Below, in pieces: positions 21,406-30,565 of a stretch of DNA of 64,000 nucleotides. Numbering within the stretch: position 1 is the first letter of the stretch; each line of letters begins with the position of its first letter. The DNA lies in the NCBI GenBank assembly GCA_009763385.1, contig CM019823.1, positions 91,647,104 to 91,711,103 of the forward strand. The letters are read 5' to 3'. The translations under genes and the position numbers were made by a program. The stretch comes from Coix lacryma-jobi var. lacryma-jobi. Taxonomy: Eukaryota > Streptophyta > Magnoliopsida > Poales > Poaceae. The notes beneath the pieces were generated by a model, which worked only from the letters and a program-made list of their open reading frames with translations, was not told the origin of the DNA and did no database searches.

Positions 21406-23634
21406 CCCGAGGTGGTATTAGTTCTCCGCTTTCGTTTCGGCTTGGTTATGATTTTGTCTTCCTTTTGTGCTTTAGTTGTCGTTCTTACGGCTCACGCGCT
21501 GTGCGTTTAAAACATGCTGTTTTTGGCTTGTTTTTGTAGAGTGCATCTTACGCTGCCGAGATGGCTCCAAAAAACCGAATGTTCGCCTCTCGCACTCGCG
21601 CGTTTGATGATGACGCCTCCGTTGCTGACCTCCGACTTTTGCGAAGCTTGGCTCGCGAAAGGCTTCGGGTCCGCGGATGCCACGGAATGCCAGGCCAAAA
21701 AAACCAAACTCTGCGCGCCCCGAGCCCCCTGCTCGGGCCACCGGCGAGAGAGCGGCTTCTGGCGGGAAGGGGACCGGATCTGGGAGCATGCCGGCTCCCA
21801 TGCTGTTGATAAAGGTAAGTCGCAGTCTTCGTCACGGTGCATTTGCTTGATGCAAGAGATGGTGGAAGGGCAACTTCTCGGTTATGGGCGATTGATTATC
21901 GACGGTGTGCCTTCGGACTACGAGAGCCCGTGCTTTTACACTAGTGTGTGAGCTCGTCGAGCGAAACTGATGATGCGAAGGAGGAGTCTTATCGCATTGC
22001 TCGTTCTTTGGGTGCAGCCTCAGACGCCCAACTTGCCTGCCGAATAATTGACTATCGACGGGCGGGGATCCTTCCTGGCGGAAGTGAGGAGGCTGTTAAG
22101 TTTGTGGAGTTCTCTCAGAAAGCTTTTGTCGCGCCGGAAGTGGAGAGAGACCTCTTAAAGTTAGCAGTGCGAAGCTCCACAACGCTCTGTCGTTTCACTT
22201 GGCCAGCATAAGTACTTTGTTTCGCTGTGGGCCTCATGTCTCTTTCGCTTTCGTCTCATTTTTAACTTTTTGCCTTTGATTTGCTGATATTCGCAGGCTG
22301 CTGTTGTCATCGCTCCCAGCCAGAGCAACCAGGGTGGTGACCTCCACCTTCGCAAGGTCGAGCGTGAGAGCGTGAAAAACAGGACCTTGAAACTCAGGTA
22401 AAGAAACTCGCCGCCGACCTGGAGTCGCAGACCAAGAAAACTGAGGATGAGCGCACCTCCCGGAAGGCGAGCCAGAAAGAGGTTGAAAATCTTAGGAGGG
22501 AGATTTCGCAGCTGCGGCCTGCCCAGGCCGATAGGGAGAAGGCGCTTCTGACTTCAACTGGGGATGCCGTGTCTCGCTTTCGCGAGTGCCTTCGCAGCAT
22601 CGGCGTCGAGGCGGAAGATCCCTCAGAGCGCAACGTCGATAGCCTAATTGGCTGGATTCGTTCCAAGATGGAGTCGCTGGAGGGGCACATGGCCCTCGGC
22701 CGTGACTACGCCGCCGTCACGGGCATCAAGGAGATCGGTCATAGCATCGTTGACGCCGACTGCTCCCATATCGCGGACCTTCCGATCAAGGAGGTTGACT
22801 ACTACTGGCGTACCCCTGAGGCGGCCAAGGTCCTGGGCAAAAGATTTTTTGATGAGTTCTGGCTGGCGGGAGGAAATGACATGTCTCTCATGCAATCCGC
22901 CATGGGCCGCAGGAAGGTACTTTCGAATAATTTGCTTTCGCCTTGACCTTTTTTTTGACTTGTGGCGTGGTTGACGCCTCTTCTGAGCTATCCCTTTTGA
23001 TGCAGACTCCGGAAGAGAAAGCTCACATCTGAAAGGTGTTTTCGGACTTCAACTCTGAAAGACGGGCACACGAGGTCGAGCCGGAAGATGAAGTGAGCCC
23101 CCCTCATCCGAATGAGGAGGTCCCCGAAAGCTCGGCTGCCGCTGCTTCTCGTGACGCGAACGCTCACCAAGATGCGGTAGATGAATCACTAGGGCCTATT
23201 TTGTATGTGTTGGTTGTACTCGCCAGACATGTTGCCGCGTGTGGCTTTTTGAACTTAAATTGGAATGTTGTATTGAACAGGATGCAGATGCGGGAACGCT
23301 GGAAGTTCTCGACATCTGCCCACTAATGATTAGATCAGGCGATATCTGTGTCGGAGGTGACTTGTGGAGGAGCTTTCGCTCTAAGTTTCCAACGGCGTCA
23401 CTTTCGTCTTATCTGAACAAGTGCACTATAAAACTTAAGCGCACGGAGGAGCGTTTGCGTGCTTTTTACGAAAACTTTGACCGACACGATCTTGAGGCGA
23501 GGCGGAGGAAGCGCAAGGCTTCGCGTGCGCCGCCAAGCTTCGAAAGCACTCCGTTTGTTAAGGTGGAGCCCGAAGACGCTGTGATTTCGCCGGATGCACG
23601 GCGATACAGCATTTTGTTTCGCTTGCCGGAGTAG
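21406..23634 (+). pseudogene. Antisense extra ORF of the Tat element, 3' part, with intron-like breaks
   Basis: Continues the ORF of 4604-5963 beyond the Tekay insertion. Coding-like blocks are separated by sequences with plant splice signals: acceptor TTTTTGTAG near 21539, donor AAAG/GTAAGTC near 21813, acceptor TATTCGCAG near 22297, donor GGAAG/GTACTTTC near 22917, acceptor TTGATGCAG near 23006, and acceptor GAACAG near 23280. The blocks encode a coiled-coil-rich protein (KQENRTL..VKKLAADLESQ-like part at 22380-22520; FRECLRSIGVEAEDPSERN at 22579; VDYYWRTPEAAKVLGKRFF at 22795), ending LPE-stop at 23634. A stop near 23029 and several frame changes mark decay. I recognise the family as Tat antisense ORF protein; its role is unknown. 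Confidence 0.6.
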
Positions 23635-23870
23635 CTCGCGAGCTTGAATACACTGTATGAACTTGCTTAAAAATTGAATGTGAGGAAGCGGGTTATTATG
23701 ATTGTCTTTTGGTATTTTCATTGTTTTATACGCATATTTTGAAAATGCGAGCCTTGTTCTTTCGTTCATCTGGTTTGAGGGTGATAGTCGTCCGCCGGCT
23801 GGCCGAAAGCTTTCGCCTCCGCACGCGTAACTGTTTGGGAGTGTGTTTCGCGCGATCCCTTTCGAGATCG
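23635..23870. other. Spacer between the Tat antisense ORF and the 87-bp array
   Basis: AT-rich at first, then CpG-rich with TTTCGCGCGA-like motifs shared with the array. No gene is visible. It is probably the 3' untranslated end of the antisense transcript. Confidence 0.4.
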
Positions 23871-24398
23871 AGCCCCTCGGCCGATATCAAAAACGCACGC
23901 GCCCTCACACACTTAGACGAGGGGCGGTAGTATTCACGCGAAAGTTCTTTCGGTTGCGGTAGCATTCGCGCGGAGGTTATTACGACTACGAGCCCCTCGG
24001 CCAATGGCAAAGACACGCCCGCCCCCGCACGCTTATGCGAGTGGCGGTAGTACTCGCGCGAAGGTTATTTTGGTTTCGTTCGCGCGAAGGACGTTACGAG
24101 CCCCTCGACCGGTAGTAAAGACGCGCCCGCCCCCACACTCTTAGACGAGGGGCGGTGCTTTTCGCGCGAAGGTGCTTTCGTTGCGAGCCCCTCGGCTGGT
24201 AGTTAAGACGCGCTTGCCCCCACTCACTTAGACGAGGGGCAGTAGCATTCGCGCGAAGGTGCTTTTGTTGCGAGCCCCTCGGTCGGTAATAAAGACGCGC
24301 CCGCCCCCACACTCTTAGACGAGGGGTGGTAGCATTCGCGTGAAGGTGCTTTCGTTGCGAGCCCCTCGGCCGGTAGTAAAGACGTGTCTGCCCCCACA
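23871..24398. repeat. 87-bp tandem array in the Tat 3' region, left part
   Basis: The phrase AGCCCCTCG recurs at 23871, 23991, 24099, 24186, 24273 and 24360, giving steps of 120, 108, 87, 87 and 87. Each unit holds AGCCCCTCGGCCGGTAG, TAAAGACGCGCCCGCCCCCA and TTAGACGAGGGGCGGTAGC, then TTCGCGCGAAGGTGC. The outermost units are longer and more diverged. The array is cut at 24398 by Sirevirus A and resumes at 55801. Confidence 0.9.
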
Positions 24399-24403
24399 CT
24401 CTT
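24399..24403. repeat. Target-site duplication CTCTT of Sirevirus A (partner 55796-55800)
   Basis: CCACACTCTT precedes TGAAGGACTGG at 24404, and CTCTT follows GTTCTCA at 55795. The 87-bp array reads on correctly when the element is removed. Confidence 0.9.
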
Positions 24404-24644
24404 TGAAGGACTGGATTAGCATCCAGAGGGGGGGGTGAATGGGAGCCTCAAATTCAACTCGTGAATAGAATGGCCCTTTTCACAGAAAATCACCCCAAAA
24501 GCTAAGACTCGAAACAACCGAAGAGTTCACGACCTACAATTAGGTGGATACCCTAGGAGATGTCCTAGTGGTACAGTGGAACCCCCGAAGAAACACCAAA
24601 ACCAGCTGCCAAAGCCTCGGAGCAAAACTGCCCACTCAACAGAT

Positions 24645-24905
24645 TCGCGGACTGTCCGGGGCCAGGGTCCCGGACTGTCCGGTGACTGCCGGACTGTCCG
24701 CGACCGGAGGTCCGGACTGTCCGCCGGCCACAGACCAGAAAACAGACTGTTCTGAAACAGTTCTGGTCAAGTCCCGGACTGTCCGCGGGTTTGTACCACA
24801 GACTGTCCGCCGTTCACTCAACAGTGAACAGTAAGGGGGCTGCGCCTGACTGACTCGGCCAAAACCCGACGCGCGGACTGTCCGCCGTTCGGGTCGCGGA
24901 CTGTC
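24645..24905. repeat. Sirevirus palindrome cluster (CGGACTGTCCG)
   Basis: GGACTGTCC recurs about eight times, with the longest palindromic form CCGGACTGTCCGGTG at 24670-24684. The same cluster is at about 53980-54243 in the other LTR. Clusters of CACCGGACTGTCCGGTG-type palindromes are described for maize Sirevirus LTRs. Relative to the TATA box they lie downstream, in R/U5. Confidence 0.75.
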
Positions 24906-25511
24906 CGCGACTGCACAGAGAACACGAACTGCACGGGTTCAAAAGCAAATCCAATTTGATCTCAACCAAAACGAAAGGGACTTCGATCAAACTCCTCCCA
25001 GATGTTCCTATACGTATTGGGGTGCTAATCCTAAGAAATCATCGCACCAAACCAAGTCTATCAAGAGAAATCCGAGGATCATCGAAAAGAGGGAAAGAAC
25101 GAAGAACAAACACGAAATCAACCCGATCTATGGATTCGTGAGGTTAGGAGAGAATTCCTTCGGTAGAAAGAAGGAGCTCATGACCAAGAACAAATTGATT
25201 CAAGTGGAATCGTAAATCATCTCACGAAGAGGGAGAACGAGGCAAATCTCCGAGAGATGAAAAACCAAAACGTGAAGAACATAAAACACAAGACACGATT
25301 CGATTCGATTTCAGCCGAAATTCCTCCACACGAGGAGACAACGAGAATACGGTCTCATTTCCTTAAGTTCCCAAAACACAGAGACAAGATTGAGTCTTCC
25401 CTACGGATTGCTAGCAGCGAGGTATGATTAGAACCTAAGCAGGGGCTAGAGAGAGAGAGAGCTCAGGAACAAATGACTGCTAGGATAGGGAGAGAGGAGG
25501 GGTGCCTCTCT

Positions 25512-25519
25512 TATTTATA
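25512..25519 (-). promoter_or_regulatory. TATA box of Sirevirus A LTR (partner 54845-54852)
   Basis: The minus strand reads GCTATAAATAAGAG in both LTRs, about 940 bp from the LTR start in the element's orientation. It is a canonical plant TATA box and probably drives the element transcript. Confidence 0.6.
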
Positions 25520-25603
25520 GCCTAAAACAATAATCCCCTTTTACCCTAGATACACGAGCGAAGCGGCCAACCCTAGGGGTATCCCGGTCCAACTCTGCTG
25601 ATA

Positions 25604-25608
25604 GTTGA
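25604..25608. repeat. Target-site duplication GTTGA of Sirevirus B (partner 37581-37585)
   Basis: GTTGA precedes TGCGGATACA at 25609 and follows GGTCCTTCA at 37580. The uninterrupted right LTR of A has GTTGC at this place (about 54937), confirming the join. Confidence 0.9.
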
Positions 25609-26039
25609 TGCGGATACATGGGTGTATGCCGAGTCTCTGAGTGATGAGTGATTGTCAACGGGTTTGATGCGCATGTTCTTTGGCTTGTGTTGTGCAGGTG
25701 TCGAGCACGGAGACAGTGATCGAGGGCAAGGTGAAGGTCAAGATGAGACGTGCCGTGCCGACGGACTGGGTGCGATGAAGGATGGGCGTGCCGTGCGGCG
25801 GACGTGCCATGCCGATGTATCGAGCAGTGAAGGGCGGACATGAGGCTTGGACTGAGGGACCGGAGTGCCTGAGGATTAGCTGTGGTGGCTGGCAGCTCTG
25901 GGACAGCGACGAGCGGAGACTTGCGGGGCACGGTGTTGCTCGGGTCGAGGACCTGGGGACACATGTCGGTGGACGGGGTGCACGGCGGTGCATCCCCTCT
26001 ACAGCTCCAGTTTGGTGGTTGAGCCAGGGAAAAACCACC

Positions 26040-26310
26040 GGGTGGACGGTTTCCGAGTTTGGGCCTCAAAACTCGGGTGCTCGGTTTCCAGGTTGAGCCA
26101 CAAAACCTGGGCGCGGACGGTTTCTGAGTTTGGCCACAAAACTCGGGTGATGGGCCGGTTTCCGAGTTTGGGCCTCAAAACTCGGGCGCTGCGGGTTTCT
26201 GAGTTGGGCCACAAAACTCAGGCTGGTGGGCTGGTTTCCCGGTTTGGGCCTCAAAACGGGGGTTGCTGGAAAAGGCTGGTTTCCGGTTTGGGCCACAAAA
26301 CCGGGGGTGC
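26040..26310. repeat. Row of seven hairpins in Sirevirus B U3 (second copy 35832-36102)
   Basis: Seven inverted repeats with 7-8 bp stems and a loop close to GGGCCTCA or GGGCCACA. Stems in order: CCGAGTTT, CCAGGTT, GAGTTT, CCGAGTTT, CTGAGTTT, CCCGGTTT, CCCGGTTT, each followed by its reverse complement. Stem sequences differ between units but pairing is kept. Confidence 0.8.
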
Positions 26311-27093
26311 AGAGCGAGGGCGGCACGTGGCGGCGATCCAGAGGTTGCGTCGAGGCAACGCTTCGGTTCGAGCGGGCGTGGCCGTCGGATCTACCTACCA
26401 CCGCGGGTTGGACCAGAATAGCCCTAGGGTTTAGCTGGTTCGCTCTGTAATTAGAATAGAGAGGGGTAGTAGAGTAGGAAATAGACTAGACTAATAGGAT
26501 AAGTAGTCAGGGGAGACACCCTCCTCCCCCATCTCAGTTATTTTCAGTTTTAGCCATCTCATTTGCTTCCTGCACTTAGGGTTTCCTGCTCTCCATCCCC
26601 TGCTGTAGCTGAGATCCGCAGAGAGACTTGAACTCTGTGTACTGTTGATTTTGAGGAAAGGAGGCCGTAACCTCCTTGTCGTAGCGTGTGTTTGCGCTTC
26701 GGCTTGCAATTCGTGGCTGTGATTTCCGTTGTGTTCGTGTTCTTCGCGGAATCCTTTTTCTCCACGATTTTCCCGTCGCTTGATCTCTTTGCTCGGTTCA
26801 TCTTTTGCAAATCCGTTTGAACCAAGTTGTTCTAGATCGTGAGGCACTTCTTTCCATCGAAGGAATCATCCTCAAACCCCACGGTCTAGGAGATCGATCG
26901 ATTTTTAGTTCGGGTCAAGTTTCTTCCTTCCCGAAATTCTTCGATTCACCGTTTTGGAGATAGGTTCGAGCCATGATCTCTTAAAGATAGCTCACTATAC
27001 TCCTTGTGACTCATCTCACCAAGTTTGATCCCTAGAGGAATTGTTTTGGGTGAGATAGAGGCAAATCGGTGGACGAACGGGGCTGCTGCGAGT

Positions 27094-27385
27094 CGACCGG
27101 ACGCTCAGTCGGGGTGACCGGACGCTCGGTCCGTGAGTCCGGTCGATGAACAGCACGTAGCCGTGTTCTTCACTTTGACCGGACGCTCCGTTCACGTTTT
27201 GACCGGACGCATCGCTTCACTGTTCATCGTGCTTGTTCGTTTCTGACCGGACGCACTGCTCTCGACCGGACGCTCCGTACTCGTGAGTCCGGTCGCGAAC
27301 AGTAAGGTTCCAGAGCCGATTTTTGTTGACCGGACGCGTCCGGTCCCTGCTGACCGACGCTGGCCAGAGTCCGGTCGATCCAGTT
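27094..27385. repeat. Sirevirus B palindrome cluster (GACCGGACGC/GTCCGGTC)
   Basis: GACCGGACGC occurs about nine times, with reverse forms GAGTCCGGTC, and a self-paired GACCGGACGCGTCCGGTC near 27330. The second copy is at about 36894-37180. It sits near the end of the LTR, as the palindrome cluster of element A does. Confidence 0.7.
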
Positions 27386-27779
27386 CGAGCGCGTTTTCGT
27401 CCGCAGTTTGTTCGTTCGTCTTTCGATTCGTGATTCGTTTGTGGCGTTGGATTCCTAACTTCGTGCTCTACAGAATTTGGGCTTCCCGCTTTACAAAATA
27501 GCCTGAATCCCCCTCGCGTTGCTCGGGGAGGTTGAGGTTACCCAAAACCCATCCCGTCACTAGTTGACTTGCGTGAACTTGGGTGAGGAAGTTTTTGTGG
27601 TGCCTCGCTGTGATCCCTGGGATCATCCACCCTCTTCCAGGGTCGTGGGCATCACGTTTTTGGGTAGTAGCTCTTGGGGATTGATTTTGGGACACTTGGC
27701 CAAAGTTTCGTGAGAAATTTTATTGGCTCCCATTCACCCCCCCTCTGGTCGCCTTGCTTTTGCATTCTCGGTCCTTCAA

Positions 27780-27792
27780 TTGGTATCGGAGC
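27780..27792 (+). other. Primer-binding site of Sirevirus B
   Basis: TTGGTATCGGAGC follows the 5' LTR after one base; it fits the Met initiator tRNA 3' end with one change (G for A). Confidence 0.8.
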
Positions 27793-27841
27793 GGGTTAAG
27801 GATCTTCCACCTTAGCCGGTTCCAGATCCACAGAAGGCGAC

Positions 27842-30565
27842 ATGGATCGCGGCGTGGGCAAACCGCCGTTCTTTGATGGGACAAACTATGCGTATTGGAA
27901 GATACGCATGTCGGCCTATCTGCAGAGTTTGGGTGCTTCTATTTGGGATATTTGCAACTCTGCTGATTACGTGGTCTTGGCTGCTTGTTTCTCAGCAACA
28001 GATCGATGAGCACGATGCCAATAGCCGAGCCCGTAATGCTCTCTTTTCTTGTTTGAGCATGGGTGAGTTTGATCGTGTTTCTCACCTTGCTACGGCTCGG
28101 GAGATCTGGGACACCCTCATGCGTTTCCATGAGGGCACCTCTCAAGTCAAAACCCGACTCTACGAGTCGTTCAAGCGTGAGTATGAGAACTTTCGACATC
28201 AGCCTGGCGAGAGCATAGAAAGTTTATTCGCTCGCTTTCAGGTGATTGTCAACAGGATGAGGGCTAACAAGGAGCAGTTGCCTTTTGACGATCATGAGCG
28301 TGCTTTGAAGCTCTTGCACACTCTTGATCGGTCGGTGTGGGATTCCAAGGTTCAGGCGATCATCGAATCGCCTAACTATGAGACCCTCACCTGCGACGAG
28401 CTCTTTAGTAAGCTCAAGTCCAGTGAGATTGACGCCATGTCGAGGGCTTCTTATGCGAATCCTTCTGGCCGACTATGGCTTTGGTTTCTGGCTCTTCTAA
28501 CCCCTCTGCTGGCTTTGCACTTCTTCACTCTTTTCTGTCACAGAGGACCAGCTTGAGTCATTGGGGGATGACGAGTTGGCAATGCTCGCCAACCGGTTCA
28601 CGCGGTTCCACAACAACCGCATGAACCGTCGCCGCGGTGGAGGACGCTCAGGATGCTATGAGTGCGGCGACCCCGACCACTTCATCGCCAACTGCCCAAG
28701 AAGAAGCATTCATCTGGGAAGGGCGATCATGGGCACAAGTACGACTCCGGCAAGCGCAAGGAGAAGTACGTCCCCGCGAGGCACAAGCGGAGGGGCGGCT
28801 TCGACAAGGAGTACATCAAGAAGAAGTACTTGGAGAAGGCCCAGGCTGAGCAGCGTGCGTTCTTCGCCACGCTCAGTGACGTCGACGGCTCGGATGACGA
28901 CTCCGCTTCATCAAGCGACGACGAGTCCGAGAAGAAGAAGAGGATCGAGGACAAGCTGAACGGTCTCTGCTTCTTCGCCGACGACGACGGCTTCTGCACC
29001 ATGGCGCTCGGTGATGAGGTCGATGGCAAGCTGGAGCACTCCCCTCGCGACGACGATGACGACGACACCTCCCAGGTATCCCTACTCACGATGAGCTTTC
29101 TGCTGAAGTGAGAAGCTTACTGCCGCGCTCCTTAGTCAGGACAAGTTGCTTAGGCGTGCCGCTAGAGAGCGCAAGGAGTTTAGGCAGAAGTGGGAGGACA
29201 CGGTGAGGGAGCTCGAGTTTGCCAAGTCCACCGTGGTCGTGTCGGAGGAGGGTGAGTGCGAGTCGTGCACCACGCACATGACTGACCTTCTCACTTTGAG
29301 AGGTAAGTATGCTGCGTTGGTAGGAGAGCTGGATGAGCTGAGGGCCAGACCCTCTTTGCTGGGTGCATGCAAGACCTGTCCCGTCTTGCAATCTGAGTTG
29401 GCAGAGAAGAATGCCAAGATTATGTCTCTTGAGGAGGCCAACTCAGGTAGCACTGGAGTGGCGAGGTGCGTTTTGTGCGAGGCTTGGAGCTGGAGATTGC
29501 CAATGTGAAGCATGGCAAGATGCAAACCGAGAGAGAAGAAAACACATACCTTCGGACCATCTTGTCATGGGTCTCCTGTAGTGAGCCGCAGCTCGGGATG
29601 ATGATCTCCCAATTCAAGCGAGCTGCTGGGGCTCCTGGTGTAGGTTTTGCTCAGGGTGTTGATCTTTCTGCTTTTGGGAAGATTGGAGAGTCGAGTGGTT
29701 TGAATCCATGTGAGAAGCCTAACTCCACCACTACTCCCAAGCTTGCCAAACTCCACCCAAAGAGCCTGCCAAGCCTACCACCAAAGATGGTGTGGTTGAG
29801 GAACCCCCGAAAGCTCCTCCCAAGAACCAAATTTGGGCACCCAAGCCAAACCACCTCAAGAACAAGCTTGATGCTATGCCACCCATTAGAGAGGAGTGTT
29901 TGCCTCAGAAGGGCAAAGCGAACCACACCCACAGCCCTGGTCACCAACAACCCCCTTTGCGTGCGGTGTGGGTACCAGTGTGATTTCTGTGGGAGGGATG
30001 GGCACTTGATCGAGTTCTGTTTCCGGCGCAAGCGAGAGGCGCGCCGTACTCGGGAGATGGAGAACCCGGACATGTACCATCCAACTCATGGTGGACATGT
30101 GCCGAAGGCTCAGGGAGAGCTGCTAGGCCCGGACGTCAAGGTTCCCGGCCTAGGCAGGAGATGAGAGCCCCTAGGAGGGAGACTAGGCCAGAGGTCCAGC
30201 ACCTCAGTTTGTTAGGCCTAGGCAGGAGAGAGCTCCGAGGAGAGACGCTAGAGCAGTTGAGCCCCAGGCTCCTAGGCGTAGATCTCGTAGAGAGCGTGCC
30301 CGACGGGGTCCTGCTTTTGCAGGTAACGGACCCCGTGGCGGAGGCTTGTTGAGCGCTTTCCCCCACCGCAGTTTGAGTACCGCGGTGAGCGCTTCTTCCC
30401 CAGCGGACCACGTTTTCCTGTACGTGGTGATCGCTACCCCCGTAGACAGGCTAGGAATAGTTTTACACTGACCGTTCTTTTGAGCAGCCGGCCCAACACT
30501 GGTATTCTCCTTACTTCACTAACCCCAGTGTTGGACCGTATGCTCACCCTATGTCTTTTTATTGA
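27842..30565 (+). pseudogene. Gag of Sirevirus B
   Basis: The ATG at 27842 begins MDRGVGKPPFFDGTNYAYW, the conserved Copia gag start. A frame change near 27990 is followed by REIWDTLMRFHEG..VKTRLYESF and SIESLFARFQVIVNRMRAN. The first zinc knuckle CYECGDPDHFIANC is at about 28653-28694. After another shift there is a Lys/Asp-rich part and a long helical part with Cys pairs (CESCTTHM, CKTCPVL, 29260-29400), typical of Sirevirus gag. A second zinc knuckle CDFCGRDGHLIEFC lies near 29980-30021. The frame changes repeatedly between 27.99 and 30.1 kb. The stop TGA (30563-30565) overlaps the pol ATG (30565). Confidence 0.85.

Larger units (their letters stand above)
24404..25608 (-). repeat. Sirevirus A 3' LTR, first segment
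   Basis: Begins TGAAGGACTGG on the plus strand and is cut at 25608 by Sirevirus B. It corresponds to 53737-54941 of the other LTR. Contains palindromes at 24645-24905 and a TATA box at 25512-25519. Confidence 0.9.
25609..27778 (+). repeat. Sirevirus B 5' LTR (2170 bp)
   Basis: TGCGGATACA to GGTCCTTCA. Contains the hairpin row 26040-26310, a 5' splice-like and AT-rich part, the palindrome cluster 27094-27385 and the terminal CATTCACCCCCCC motif. Confidence 0.92.
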
